Of a DNA stretch of 20,089 nt, positions 1 to 7,356 are shown piece by piece. The translations under genes and the position numbers were made by a program. The first letter of the stretch is position 1, and each line of letters opens with the position of its first letter. Under the pieces are notes generated by a model. That model saw only the letters and a program-made list of their open reading frames with translations. It was not told the origin of the DNA and did no database searches. Source of the DNA: UCB2 sp964475735 (GTDB lineage: Bacteria; Chloroflexota; Dehalococcoidia; Tepidiformales; Tepidiformaceae); contig CAYYYI010000037.1 in assembly GCA_964475735.1 (NCBI GenBank), forward strand, positions 1 to 20,089, read 5' to 3'.

Positions 1-2
1 GC

Positions 3-137
3 GAGAACGAGATCGAGCCCGGGATGGTGAAGTGGAACGGCTGGGCCGGCGGCTATGGCCAGATGCGGTACTACGCCCAGCACTGGCAGCCAATCCCCAG
101 CTCCCGCTGGACGAGGTGCGACTTCGAGAAGGCGTAG
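3..137 (+). CDS. 3' end of an unidentified protein (partial)
   Basis: Reading frame 3 is open from the window edge and ends at TAG 135-137, giving 44 residues. The peptide is rich in Trp, Tyr and Gly (it contains GWAGGYGQMRYYAQHW), looks like a folded C-terminus, and ends in DFEKA. The two other + frames give less protein-like Arg/Pro/Ala-rich translations. The gene ends 64 bp before the 3' end of the convergent citramalate synthase gene. I do not recognise the family from this piece, and the start lies outside the window. The call that it is coding rests on composition and on its termination just before the next gene. Confidence 0.5.
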   Translation, partial: ENEIEPGMVKWNGWAGGYGQMRYYAQHWQPIPSSRWTRCDFEKA

Positions 138-201
138 CCACGGCCCACGGTGGCCGCTTGCTGTTCAACCGGCGATCGGTCCCGGGTTTGTGCGCCCACA
201 C

Positions 202-1803
<1,602 letters not shown>

Positions 1804-1888
1804 GGCGCGGAAGGATCCTTTCCATCACGAGAGTAGGGCGGTGCGGTGAACAGAAAAGGGGCGGAAGGAAAGGCGCGCTAAATGGCAT

Positions 1889-1909
1889 CCCCGCGTGATT
1901 GACGCGGGG
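1889..1909. terminator. Perfect 8-bp stem-loop between toxin gene and cimA
   Basis: CCCCGCGT (1889-1896) pairs perfectly with ACGCGGGG (1902-1909) around a GATTG loop. It lies 54-74 bases past the stop of the upstream toxin gene in the direction of its transcription. It is followed on the - strand by only a weak T run (CATTT). It could end the toxin-antitoxin transcript before cimA. A lone stable hairpin without a U-tract is only moderate evidence for intrinsic termination. Confidence 0.45.
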
Positions 1910-1962
1910 TTCGTATCACCGTGGGTTCGGATTGCGCGAGCACACCGGAATTGTAGCAGACG

Positions 1963-2394
1963 CTAAGCCGGCCGCTCATCGTAGGGCAGCAACACGAACT
2001 CGCCCCCCAGCAGCGGCTGCATCTTGCGGAAGTGGCGCTGGTCGAAGGTGAGGATGCGGTTCGTGCGGTAGCGTGCCGCCAGTACCACGATTGAGAGGTC
2101 GGCGAGGCCAACGTTCAGGTCAGCGTACCGCTCGTTGAGCATGACGATGGTCGCGTAGTCGCCGGGTTCGAGGCAGGCAACGTGGTACCGCGCATGCGCG
2201 AGGTCGCGCAGGAAAGGGCGGTTCGCCGCGGGGTACATCTTCGTCTGAAGCTGATAGTCAATCTCGGCAGCGACAGGAGCGGGGAGGATCAGTTGTTCCC
2301 GGGTGGTCTTGACAAGGGCAGCGCTCCGGGGAGCAACCGGGTGATCGAGCGTGGCCAGCGAAATAACCGGACCCGCGTCGACGATGATGGTCAC
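1963..2394 (-). CDS. PIN-domain ribonuclease toxin (VapC family), module 1
   Basis: This 143-residue PIN-domain protein is the likely toxin of a type II pair. VapC toxins are Mg-dependent RNases that often cut tRNA or rRNA. The acidic active-site residues are in the expected places: D6 (VDAGP), E44 (PAPVAAEID), D99 (GLADLSIV) and D118 (LTFDQRHF). The start is GTG at 2392-2394, inside the TGA stop of the upstream antitoxin (GTGA overlap), which implies translational coupling and supports this start. The order antitoxin-toxin is standard for VapBC. The stem-loop at 1889-1909 lies downstream. All four PIN acidic residues are present, so the toxin looks intact. Its RNA target cannot be read from sequence. 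Confidence 0.88.
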   Translation of the reverse strand: MTIIVDAGPVISLATLDHPVAPRSAALVKTTREQLILPAPVAAEIDYQLQTKMYPAANRPFLRDLAHARYHVACLEPGDYATIVMLNERYADLNVGLADLSIVVLAARYRTNRILTFDQRHFRKMQPLLGGEFVLLPYDERPA

Positions 2395-2684
2395 GGGCTC
2401 CCCTCGGATTCGGTGTCGCCCATGCTGTCTTCGCCGAAGCCCTGCATGAGCACAGATTCCATCCAGTCCTGGAAGTCCTGCGGATCATCCGAGTCCGGCG
2501 GCGGCGGGATGCCCTCCCTGAGCGGGAAGTTGCCGAACAGCTCGAAGTTGCGGTCGGGCAGGGCGGCGTCGTACCGGGCAAGCGCCTCGCGCAGGATGAG
2601 CGCCTGCGACTTGCCCTCGCGCTCCGCCAGCCGCGCCAGCCGCGCGCGGTCCTCATCCGAAAGGTAGACGCTGGTCTTCTTCAC
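2391..2684 (-). CDS. Ribbon-helix-helix antitoxin, module 1
   Basis: This 97-residue protein begins MKKTSVYLSDEDRARLARLAEREGKSQALILREAL, a classic ribbon-helix-helix (CopG/MetJ-like) DNA-binding domain in residues 1-42. An acidic, Pro-rich tail (GIPPPPDSDDPQDFQDWMESVL) is typical of the disordered part that wraps the toxin. It should neutralise the PIN toxin encoded next to it and repress its own promoter as a complex. The GTG start at 2682-2684 has no recognisable Shine-Dalgarno upstream. Palindromes CTACGTAG and GGGCATGCCC sit 13-29 bases upstream and are the natural operator candidates. The gene overlaps the toxin by 4 bp. Confidence 0.85.
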   Translation of the reverse strand: MKKTSVYLSDEDRARLARLAEREGKSQALILREALARYDAALPDRNFELFGNFPLREGIPPPPDSDDPQDFQDWMESVLMQGFGEDSMGDTESEGSP

Positions 2685-2690
2685 GAATGT

Positions 2691-2720
2691 AGGGTACTAC
2701 GTAGGGCATGCCCGTCTCAA
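2691..2720 (-). promoter_or_regulatory. Candidate promoter/operator of toxin-antitoxin module 1
   Basis: Two abutting perfect palindromes, CTACGTAG (2697-2704) and GGGCATGCCC (2704-2713), lie just upstream of the antitoxin start. On the - strand TTGAGA (2715-2720) resembles a -35 box, and TACCCT (2691-2696), 18 bases further on, is a weak -10. Ribbon-helix-helix antitoxins bind palindromes at their own promoters, so autoregulation here is a reasonable inference. Initiation 7 bases past that -10 would fall on the GTG codon itself, giving a leaderless mRNA. That agrees with the missing ribosome binding site. Confidence 0.4.
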
Positions 2721-2762
2721 GAAGCGGCAGTAGCGAGGTCGCAGCTTGCTGAACGCCGGCCT

Positions 2763-3161
2763 TCAGGGAATCCGCGCTTTCTCCACGTGGGCGTAGGAGC
2801 GCAGCCTTGCATCTCCGGTCAGGAGCGGAATGCCGAGGACTCGCGCAGTCGCTACGATTATCTGGTCGGCCGGGTCGCGGTGAAACGGTGCGGGAAGCCT
2901 GGTCGATTCAATCACGATGGCCGGGCTGAGGTCGAGTAGCCGGACGCCAGGATAGGCCAGAGCGCCATCGATCCAGTCCGCTACATCCCGGTCAAGTTCC
3001 AGTTTGCGTATCTCGACCTTCTTGGCCACTTCCCAGCACGAGATGATGCTCACGCCCAGCCCGGTCGCCTCGTTGCCGGCGATGAATTCTGCCGTTGCAG
3101 CATCGAGGGATGAATCGCCGTTTACCCACCAGATCCACTCGTGGGTATCCAACAGGATCAC
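2763..3161 (-). CDS. PIN-domain ribonuclease toxin (VapC family), module 2
   Basis: This 132-residue PIN protein belongs to a different subgroup from module 1. It starts MILLDTHEWIWWVNGD, the DTHxxxWW form common in VapC toxins. Candidate active-site acids are D5, E44 (SCWEVAKK), D96/D99 (HRDPADQIIVATA) and D117 (LLTGDARL), so the catalytic set looks complete. The start is GTG at 3159-3161, within the GTGA overlap with the upstream antitoxin's TGA. A 78-bp gap separates its stop from the module 1 antitoxin on the same strand. It should act as an RNase toxin held in check by the preceding small protein. The target RNA is unknown. Confidence 0.88.
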   Translation of the reverse strand: MILLDTHEWIWWVNGDSSLDAATAEFIAGNEATGLGVSIISCWEVAKKVEIRKLELDRDVADWIDGALAYPGVRLLDLSPAIVIESTRLPAPFHRDPADQIIVATARVLGIPLLTGDARLRSYAHVEKARIP

Positions 3162-3373
3162 GAAAGTGCTTCCCAGTCCTCGTTGGCCACGGGCTCAAAC
3201 GGCTCGTCATAGCGCAACACCGAGCCACGGAGCGGGTAGCGGCGAAGCCTGGGGCCAGCCTCTTCCACCGCACGAACCACAATCTCGACGTCCCGTCCGA
3301 TCAGGTCGCGGACCTCGGGCAGGTGGATCGTCTCGGAGTCGAGGTGGCGCTTGATGCGGACTGTCCCGGCCAT
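3158..3373 (-). CDS. Antitoxin partner of the module 2 PIN toxin
   Basis: This small protein (71 residues from the ATG at 3371-3373) reads MAGTVRIKRHLDSETIHLPEV and continues with a beta-strand-rich GRDVEIVV segment. It ends in a Pro/Trp acidic tail, YPLRGSVLRYDEPFEPVANEDWEAL, a form familiar from antitoxins beside PIN toxins. The frame stays open to an upstream in-frame start at 3433, but the added 20 residues (rich in Pro, Ser and Gly) look non-native, so I prefer the internal ATG. A GGGGAG lies about 15 bases before it. No clear ribbon-helix-helix or AbrB fold is visible, so its DNA-binding type is unassigned. Pairing is inferred from size, order and the 4-bp GTGA overlap. Confidence 0.72.
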   Translation of the reverse strand: MAGTVRIKRHLDSETIHLPEVRDLIGRDVEIVVRAVEEAGPRLRRYPLRGSVLRYDEPFEPVANEDWEALS

Positions 3374-3428
3374 GCAACCATGGTACCACTCCCCGGCGTC
3401 GGGCCTCGGCGATTCGCTGGCCACCCGG

Positions 3429-3458
3429 TCCACATGGGACTGCCTGCCCCGCTATGAT
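3429..3458 (+). promoter_or_regulatory. Candidate sigma-70-type promoter of moaD
   Basis: TATGAT at 3453-3458 matches the -10 consensus at five of six positions. TCCACA at 3429-3434 (four of six to TTGACA) lies 18 bases upstream. Initiation near 3465 would leave a leader of about 16 bases containing GGGGAAG (3465-3471), which serves as the ribosome binding site for the ATG at 3481. Confidence 0.5.
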
Positions 3459-3480
3459 CATCCCGGGGAAGAACAACCGC

Positions 3481-3756
3481 ATGGACGTCCGCTTCTATGC
3501 CACCCTCCGCGACATCACTGGCGCCCGGCGCGTGGACCTCGCTCTGCCCCCCGGCTCCACGGTCCGCGAGCTGCTCAACGCGGCCACGGCACGCTTCCCG
3601 GCCCTCGCCCCCGTCGCGTGGACGCCTGGCGGCGAACTGAGCGACTTCATCAAGGTGTTTGTCGATGGGCGCGAAATCCGCTACCTGGATGGCCTCGCCA
3701 CGGTCATCGCCGAAGGAGCGGTGGTGGACATCTTCCCCCCGACGGCCGGCGGGTGA
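3481..3756 (+). CDS. moaD: MoaD-type molybdopterin synthase small subunit / ThiS-fold sulfur carrier
   Basis: This 91-residue beta-grasp protein opens MDVRFYATLRDITGARRVDLALPPGSTVRELL and ends FPPTAGG. The terminal Gly-Gly is adenylated and converted to a thiocarboxylate. With MoaE it donates sulfur to make molybdopterin, the pterin ligand of Mo and W enzymes. An in-frame start at 3454 would overlap the -10 box and add a non-conserved leader, so I choose the ATG at 3481 with GGGGAAG upstream. No moaE, moeB or other cofactor gene is adjacent. The next gene overlaps its stop by 4 bp and may be a split-off MoaD-related C-terminal domain. A plausible client, the aldehyde ferredoxin oxidoreductase, is encoded at 17585-19276. 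Confidence 0.85.
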   Translation: MDVRFYATLRDITGARRVDLALPPGSTVRELLNAATARFPALAPVAWTPGGELSDFIKVFVDGREIRYLDGLATVIAEGAVVDIFPPTAGG

Positions 3757-4001
3757 CTCGCCTCGAGATACGCGGGCTGCCGGCCGCGCTCTTCCGCCGC
3801 TATCTCGTCGAGGAGTTCGAAGGCCGGCCCGCCGATGATGGCTCTGTCGAAGGTGACGGCTGGCGCGCCCGCTTCGTCGACGGCGCGCCCTTGCGAATCG
3901 GCCTGGTCATGACGCCCGTGCTCTTCGTCGAGTTCGACGGGGAGCGCGCCGCCGAGGCATCGGCCTTTCTCGCCCGCAAAGCCATGCGTGGCGGAGGTTA
4001 G
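3753..4001 (+). CDS. Small protein coupled to MoaD, possible MoaD-related C-terminal domain (DUF1952-like)
   Basis: The GTG at 3753-3755 lies inside moaD's stop (GTGA overlap), giving an 82-residue protein beginning MTRLEIRGLPAALFRRYLVEEFEG and ending in LARKAMRGGG. The frame continues upstream of the GTG but would then overlap all of moaD in another frame, so the coupled GTG start is much more likely. The beta-alpha pattern and position directly after MoaD recall the MoaD-related C-terminal domain (DUF1952) that is fused to MoaD in some Thermus-type proteins. That assignment is from memory of the family arrangement and not from a match. A role in pterin-cofactor assembly is inferred from the coupling. 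It carries its own Gly-Gly-Gly tail, which may be coincidence. Confidence 0.6.
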   Translation: MTRLEIRGLPAALFRRYLVEEFEGRPADDGSVEGDGWRARFVDGAPLRIGLVMTPVLFVEFDGERAAEASAFLARKAMRGGG

Positions 4002-4081
4002 CGAATAGCCCGCCGCAGCCTCTGGAAATCCCCCTGCGGTAAGCGTACCCTCCCCCGCAATGTTCGCCTGGAGACCTGCCC

Positions 4082-4534
4082 GTGAAGCTTGAACATCTTG
4101 TGACTTACCATGCGGACCTCAAACCCGTCGTCGATGTCGGCAATGGCCCCTTCGGCTCCCGCAACATCTTCGACGTTACCGGGGGCTCCTTCGAGGGACC
4201 GAAGCTCCGCGGCAAGATCCTGCCCAGCGGCGGCGACTGGCTTCTCAACGGCCCGGATGGCGTGGGCCGCCTCGACGTCCGCGCCACCTTCGAAACCGAC
4301 GACGGCGCCCACATCTACATGCAGTACTTCGGGATCATCATCGTCGCCGGTGTTGCGGCAGAGAAGCTCGCTCGCGGTGAAGGCACTGACTACGGCGACA
4401 CGTACTTCATGACCCAGCCGCGCTTCGAAACCGGCGACCCCCGCTACGCCTGGCTCAACGCTGTCGTCGCTGTTGGCGAAGGCCGCTTCGGGCCCGGATG
4501 GGTCGAGTACCGCGTCTACCACGTGGTCAACTGA
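4082..4534 (+). CDS. DUF3237 family protein, copy A
   Basis: This 150-residue protein has the layout of DUF3237, a beta-barrel family of unknown function often found near acyl-CoA or aromatic degradation genes. Visible hallmarks are GPFGSRNIFDVTGGSFEGPKL (near residues 22-42), KILPSGGDWLL (45-55), the TDDGAHIYM segment, and the C-terminal FETGDPRYAWLNAVVAVGEG. The start is GTG at 4082 with GGAG about 9-12 bases upstream. There is no signal peptide, so it should be cytosolic. Copy B begins 13 bp after the stop and aligns over the full length without gaps at about 101 of 150 identical residues (counted by eye), so the pair is a tandem duplication. No reaction is assigned. Confidence 0.82.
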   Translation: MKLEHLVTYHADLKPVVDVGNGPFGSRNIFDVTGGSFEGPKLRGKILPSGGDWLLNGPDGVGRLDVRATFETDDGAHIYMQYFGIIIVAGVAAEKLARGEGTDYGDTYFMTQPRFETGDPRYAWLNAVVAVGEGRFGPGWVEYRVYHVVN

Positions 4535-4547
4535 AAGGGTCGCCGCC

Positions 4548-5003
4548 ATGAAGCTTGAACCACTCTACGAAGTCCACGTTGATCTCAAGCCCGCCGTCGA
4601 GGTGGGTCCCGGCCCGTACGGTCAGCGCCGCATCATCGACATCACCGGGGGGACTGTTGTTGGCCCCCGGCTCAAGGGCAAGGTCCTCCCCAGCGGCGCA
4701 GACTGGCTGCTCGTGACGAACGACGGCGTCAGCCGCCTAACGGTTCGCGCCACCGTCGCCACCGATGATGGGGCCCACATCTTCCTCGACTACCACGGTA
4801 TCGCTGTGCTCACACCCGAAGCGGGAGCGAAGTTCATGCGCGGCGAGGCCACCGAATATGGCGAGGGGTACTTCATGACCGCACCTCGATTCGAGACGGG
4901 CGACCCTCGCTACGCCTGGCTGAACTCCGTCGTTGCGGTTGGTGAAGGGCGCATCGGGCCCGGCTGGGTCGAGTTCCGCGTCTATCACGTCGTGAACGGG
5001 TAA
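4548..5003 (+). CDS. DUF3237 family protein, copy B
   Basis: This 151-residue protein is about two-thirds identical to copy A and shares the GGxxxGPxLKGKVLPSGADWLL and FETGDPRYAWLNSVVAVGEG blocks. The start is the ATG at 4548 with GAAAGGG 8-14 bases upstream. An earlier in-frame start at 4473 would overlap copy A and add Ser/Thr-rich sequence absent from the family. The differences cluster in the middle (the segment after DYHGIAV) and near residues 36-42, while the last 45 residues are almost unchanged. This suggests a shared fold with altered surface or pocket. The gene is probably co-transcribed with copy A and followed by the dehydrogenase. Its function is unknown. Confidence 0.82.
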   Translation: MKLEPLYEVHVDLKPAVEVGPGPYGQRRIIDITGGTVVGPRLKGKVLPSGADWLLVTNDGVSRLTVRATVATDDGAHIFLDYHGIAVLTPEAGAKFMRGEATEYGEGYFMTAPRFETGDPRYAWLNSVVAVGEGRIGPGWVEFRVYHVVNG

Positions 5004-5012
5004 GGGGCGGGG

Positions 5013-5037
5013 CCTCAGTCCTCATCCCTCAGTCCTC
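5013..5037 (+). repeat. Short direct repeat, two copies of CCTCAGTCCTC
   Basis: CCTCAGTCCTC occurs at 5013-5023 and again at 5027-5037, a 14-base period. It lies in the spacer between DUF3237 copy B and the dehydrogenase gene. It is too short and too few in copies to be a CRISPR. It may be a slippage product or a copy of a dispersed intergenic repeat. Confidence 0.6.
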
Positions 5038-5117
5038 GTGACGGGTGAGGTGGTGGGGCGGAGTTGCACACCGCCTGTACAATCCGGGCACACTCTCACC
5101 GGAAAGCAGGCTCAGCA

Positions 5118-5867
5118 ATGAAGGCAGACGCCATTAAGAAGGTTGGCATCGCAGGCGGCGGCGTCATGGGCGGCGGCATCGCCATGTCCTTCGCCCAGCA
5201 CGGCTTCAACGTCATCATCCGGGACGTATCCGATGATGCCGTGGCGAAGACGAAGGCCACGGTCCAGCATGGCCGCTTCGGCTGGGAAGGCGCCGTTGAC
5301 CGCGGTAAGTTCACCCGCGAGCAGGTCGATGGCTTCGCCAGGAACCTGTCCTTTACCACCAGCGTCCAGGACCTCGCGGACTGCGATCTCATCATCGAAG
5401 CCGTCCCCGAAGACGAGGAGCTGAAGAAGAAGGTGTGGGCAGAGCTCGACACCGCCGTAAAGCCCGCCGCCATCTTCGCCACAAACACCAGCGGCTTCTC
5501 CGTCGGCAGCCTGAGCCAGGCAGTGGCCCGTCGCGATCGCTTCATCGGCATGCACTGGTTCAGCCCGGCGAACATCATGAAGCTCGTGGAGCTTGTCCAT
5601 ACTCCCGAGACCTCCGAGGAGTGCATCGCCACCATGGAGGAGGTCTGCCGGCGTATCGGCAAGACGAGCGTGCGCGTGAAGGACGCGCCGGGCAGCTACG
5701 GGTTCATCGCGAACCGCGTCTACTTCGCCGCCGTGGCCGAAGCGCGAAAGATCGCCGAGGCCGGTCTGGCCACCCCCGAGGACATCGATACGGCCATGAA
5801 GCTCGGCTACAACTGGCCCAGCGGCCCGCTGGAAATGTTCCGCGGCGCCCGCTCGGGCTGGCAGTAG
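5118..5867 (+). CDS. 3-hydroxyacyl-CoA dehydrogenase, short C-terminal domain
   Basis: This 249-residue NAD-dependent enzyme would oxidise a 3-hydroxyacyl-CoA to the 3-oxoacyl-CoA. The Rossmann fold shows GGGVMGGGIA (13-22) and an Asp ending beta 2 (D36). The catalytic set is S125 (NTSGFS), H146 (GMHWFSPAN), E158 (LVELVH) and N199 (GFIANR), with the His-Glu spacing of 12 seen in the family. The start is the ATG at 5118 with AGCAGG 8-13 bases upstream. The protein stops at GPLEMFRGARSGWQ, about 35-45 residues before the usual end of the C-terminal dimerisation domain (typical length 280-290), and no other frame continues the family sequence. Either this is a naturally short subfamily or the end has been lost. 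It follows the DUF3237 genes on the same strand. Confidence 0.85.
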   Translation: MKADAIKKVGIAGGGVMGGGIAMSFAQHGFNVIIRDVSDDAVAKTKATVQHGRFGWEGAVDRGKFTREQVDGFARNLSFTTSVQDLADCDLIIEAVPEDEELKKKVWAELDTAVKPAAIFATNTSGFSVGSLSQAVARRDRFIGMHWFSPANIMKLVELVHTPETSEECIATMEEVCRRIGKTSVRVKDAPGSYGFIANRVYFAAVAEARKIAEAGLATPEDIDTAMKLGYNWPSGPLEMFRGARSGWQ

Positions 5868-5946
5868 CAAAGGGGCGGGCGCAGACAGCCTTGAGGATGG
5901 GTAAACCCCGGTAGCCGCGTTCCGGGCTTCAGGACACAATCGGAGC

Positions 5947-6516
5947 ATGAGGCTCCTTCGTCGCGGCGCAACGACGCCGCTCCCTTCCGCGCCGCCATCG
6001 TTCGGCCCGTGGCTCCTGCGCCACTTCGCCCGGGGCGAGCCGACTGGAGAGATGCCGTTCGCGCGCCTCGAACAGGTGTGCAGCAACGCCGGTTCGGTGC
6101 TGTGCGGCGCTGCCTATGCGGACGCTTCTGCGCTGCTGCCGGGGCCATTGGTGAGCCAGCCCGTCGCCGCCGAAGCCGCTCTCCTCTCTAAGCGCACTGG
6201 CGATGGCTTTCGCGCATGCCTCGAAGACCGCCAGCACACCATCATCACCTGGCCATGGGACCACCTCGCCACCCGCGTCGCGTGGGAAGCCACACAGTCC
6301 GGCGACGCATCCGAGGAGACGGTCGGGCGGCGGCTGTGTGAAGTAGGCGCTGCGTACGCCGTCCGGCACCGGGCGCAGCTGAGCGCCGTCTTCGATCTCT
6401 GGGAACAGGTGGCCTCCGGCTTGAAGACCTCCACACGGGCCCCGGCGACCCCGAGCCTGGTGCAGATGGGGTCGCAGCTTCTGGCCGCATTCGAGGCGGA
6501 ACAGGCGGCCAGCTAG
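5947..6516 (+). CDS. Hypothetical protein, 189 residues
   Basis: The frame runs from ATG 5947 to TAG 6514-6516 with G/C-rich third positions like its neighbours, which argues it is coding. The product is rich in Ala and Leu and mostly helical in appearance, with no signal peptide or long membrane segment. It contains three Cys and a WPWDHLATRVAWEA stretch, and I recognise no family. The start is weak: AGGA lies about 13 bases upstream and a GGAG abuts the ATG. A 658-codon frame on the opposite strand covers this gene and the next two, but its translation is low-complexity Arg/Glu/Gly and is a shadow. The gene lies between the dehydrogenase and the export permease and may belong to either. Confidence 0.5.
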   Translation: MRLLRRGATTPLPSAPPSFGPWLLRHFARGEPTGEMPFARLEQVCSNAGSVLCGAAYADASALLPGPLVSQPVAAEAALLSKRTGDGFRACLEDRQHTIITWPWDHLATRVAWEATQSGDASEETVGRRLCEVGAAYAVRHRAQLSAVFDLWEQVASGLKTSTRAPATPSLVQMGSQLLAAFEAEQAAS

Positions 6517-6561
6517 CCTCCGTGGTTGGCCTGTGCGGCCCCGGCGGCATACTCTGCGGGC

Positions 6562-7356
6562 GTGAGCGCACAGGCATTGGCATTCCCGCAGTCCCGCTCG
6601 CGCAGCGCCCGGAACGCGTTGCAGCTCCTCCACGCTCTGACCCTGCGCGACCTCAAGCTCCGCTACCAGGGGAGCGTATTCGGGTGGGCCTGGTCGCTGC
6701 TCCGGCCGCTGGCTTTGGGGGGAATCCTCTCGTTCGCGCTGGGCAGCGTGCTGGGCACGGGCATCGGCGCGGTTTTCCTGCTGTGCGGCCTCTTCCCGTG
6801 GTTCTGGTTCCAGAGTTCGGTCCAGGGCTCGTCGACAACGTTTGTCGGCAACGGCGGTCTGCTCAAGAAGGTACGCTTCCCGCGGCACGTACTGCCCGCC
6901 AGCGTGGTGCTCGGCAACACCATGCAGTTCTTGCTTGCGCTGCCCGTGCTGATCGGCTTCGTCATTGGCGCGGGGTACGATCCCGCCTGGGCATGGGTCC
7001 CGGGGATCCCACTCATGTTCGCCGTGCAGCTCGCGCTCATCATGGGGCTCTCGCTCTTCTTCGCGAGCATTACCGTCTTCCTCCGGGATCTCGAACACCT
7101 GCTGGATGTGGGCCTGACGCTCGTGTTCTACGGCACGCCCATCCTCTACAACCTCGATCGCGTCCCGGACCAGTACACCTGGGTCGGGTGGGTCAACCCC
7201 CTTGCCCCGGTGATGGAGGGCTGGCGAGAAGTGCTGCTCGACGGCACGCTCCCGGGGAGCCACCTGCTCGTCGCCGTGGGATTCGCGGCAGTGGCGCTGG
7301 CAGCGGGGTGGCTGACCTTCCGGCGGCTGGAGGACCTCTTCGCCGATGCCGTCTAG
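6562..7356 (+). CDS. ABC-2 type permease of polysaccharide/teichoic-acid export (Wzm/TagG-like)
   Basis: This 264-residue integral membrane protein has about six hydrophobic segments. It opens with the family's amphipathic region LLHALTLRDLKLRYQGSVFGWAWSLLRPL and has the conserved FPWFWFQSSV, GLLKKVRFPRHVLP and NPLAPVMEGWR stretches. These are features of ABC-2 permeases that export O-antigen or teichoic-acid-like glycans across the membrane with an ATPase partner (Wzt/TagH). The start is uncertain. The frame opens at TTG 6526, but GTG at 6562 better fits the usual N-terminus, although its ribosome binding site is weak. The next gene, a glycosyltransferase, overlaps its end by 11 bp. No ATP-binding subunit follows, which is unusual for this family. 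Confidence 0.85.
   Translation: MSAQALAFPQSRSRSARNALQLLHALTLRDLKLRYQGSVFGWAWSLLRPLALGGILSFALGSVLGTGIGAVFLLCGLFPWFWFQSSVQGSSTTFVGNGGLLKKVRFPRHVLPASVVLGNTMQFLLALPVLIGFVIGAGYDPAWAWVPGIPLMFAVQLALIMGLSLFFASITVFLRDLEHLLDVGLTLVFYGTPILYNLDRVPDQYTWVGWVNPLAPVMEGWREVLLDGTLPGSHLLVAVGFAAVALAAGWLTFRRLEDLFADAV

Noticed and set aside
1809..1823. GGAAGGATCCTTTCC near-palindrome before cimA as an operator or terminator
   Set aside because: It has almost no loop, overlaps the ribosome binding site, and has no partner element. It is more likely chance around a GGATCC.
1804..1962. A possible T-box or leader-peptide control region for cimA
   Set aside because: I found no T-box core, no short Ile/Leu/Val-rich leader frame and no antiterminator pair in this 159-base spacer.
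3351..4001. A single 216-codon + strand gene covering the moaD region in another frame
   Set aside because: Its first 134 codons overlap moaD and read as Arg/Pro/His-rich shadow. Only the part after the GTG at 3753 resembles a protein.
5013..5037. A degenerate CRISPR
   Set aside because: There are only two 11-base copies with a 3-base spacer and no cas gene in the window.
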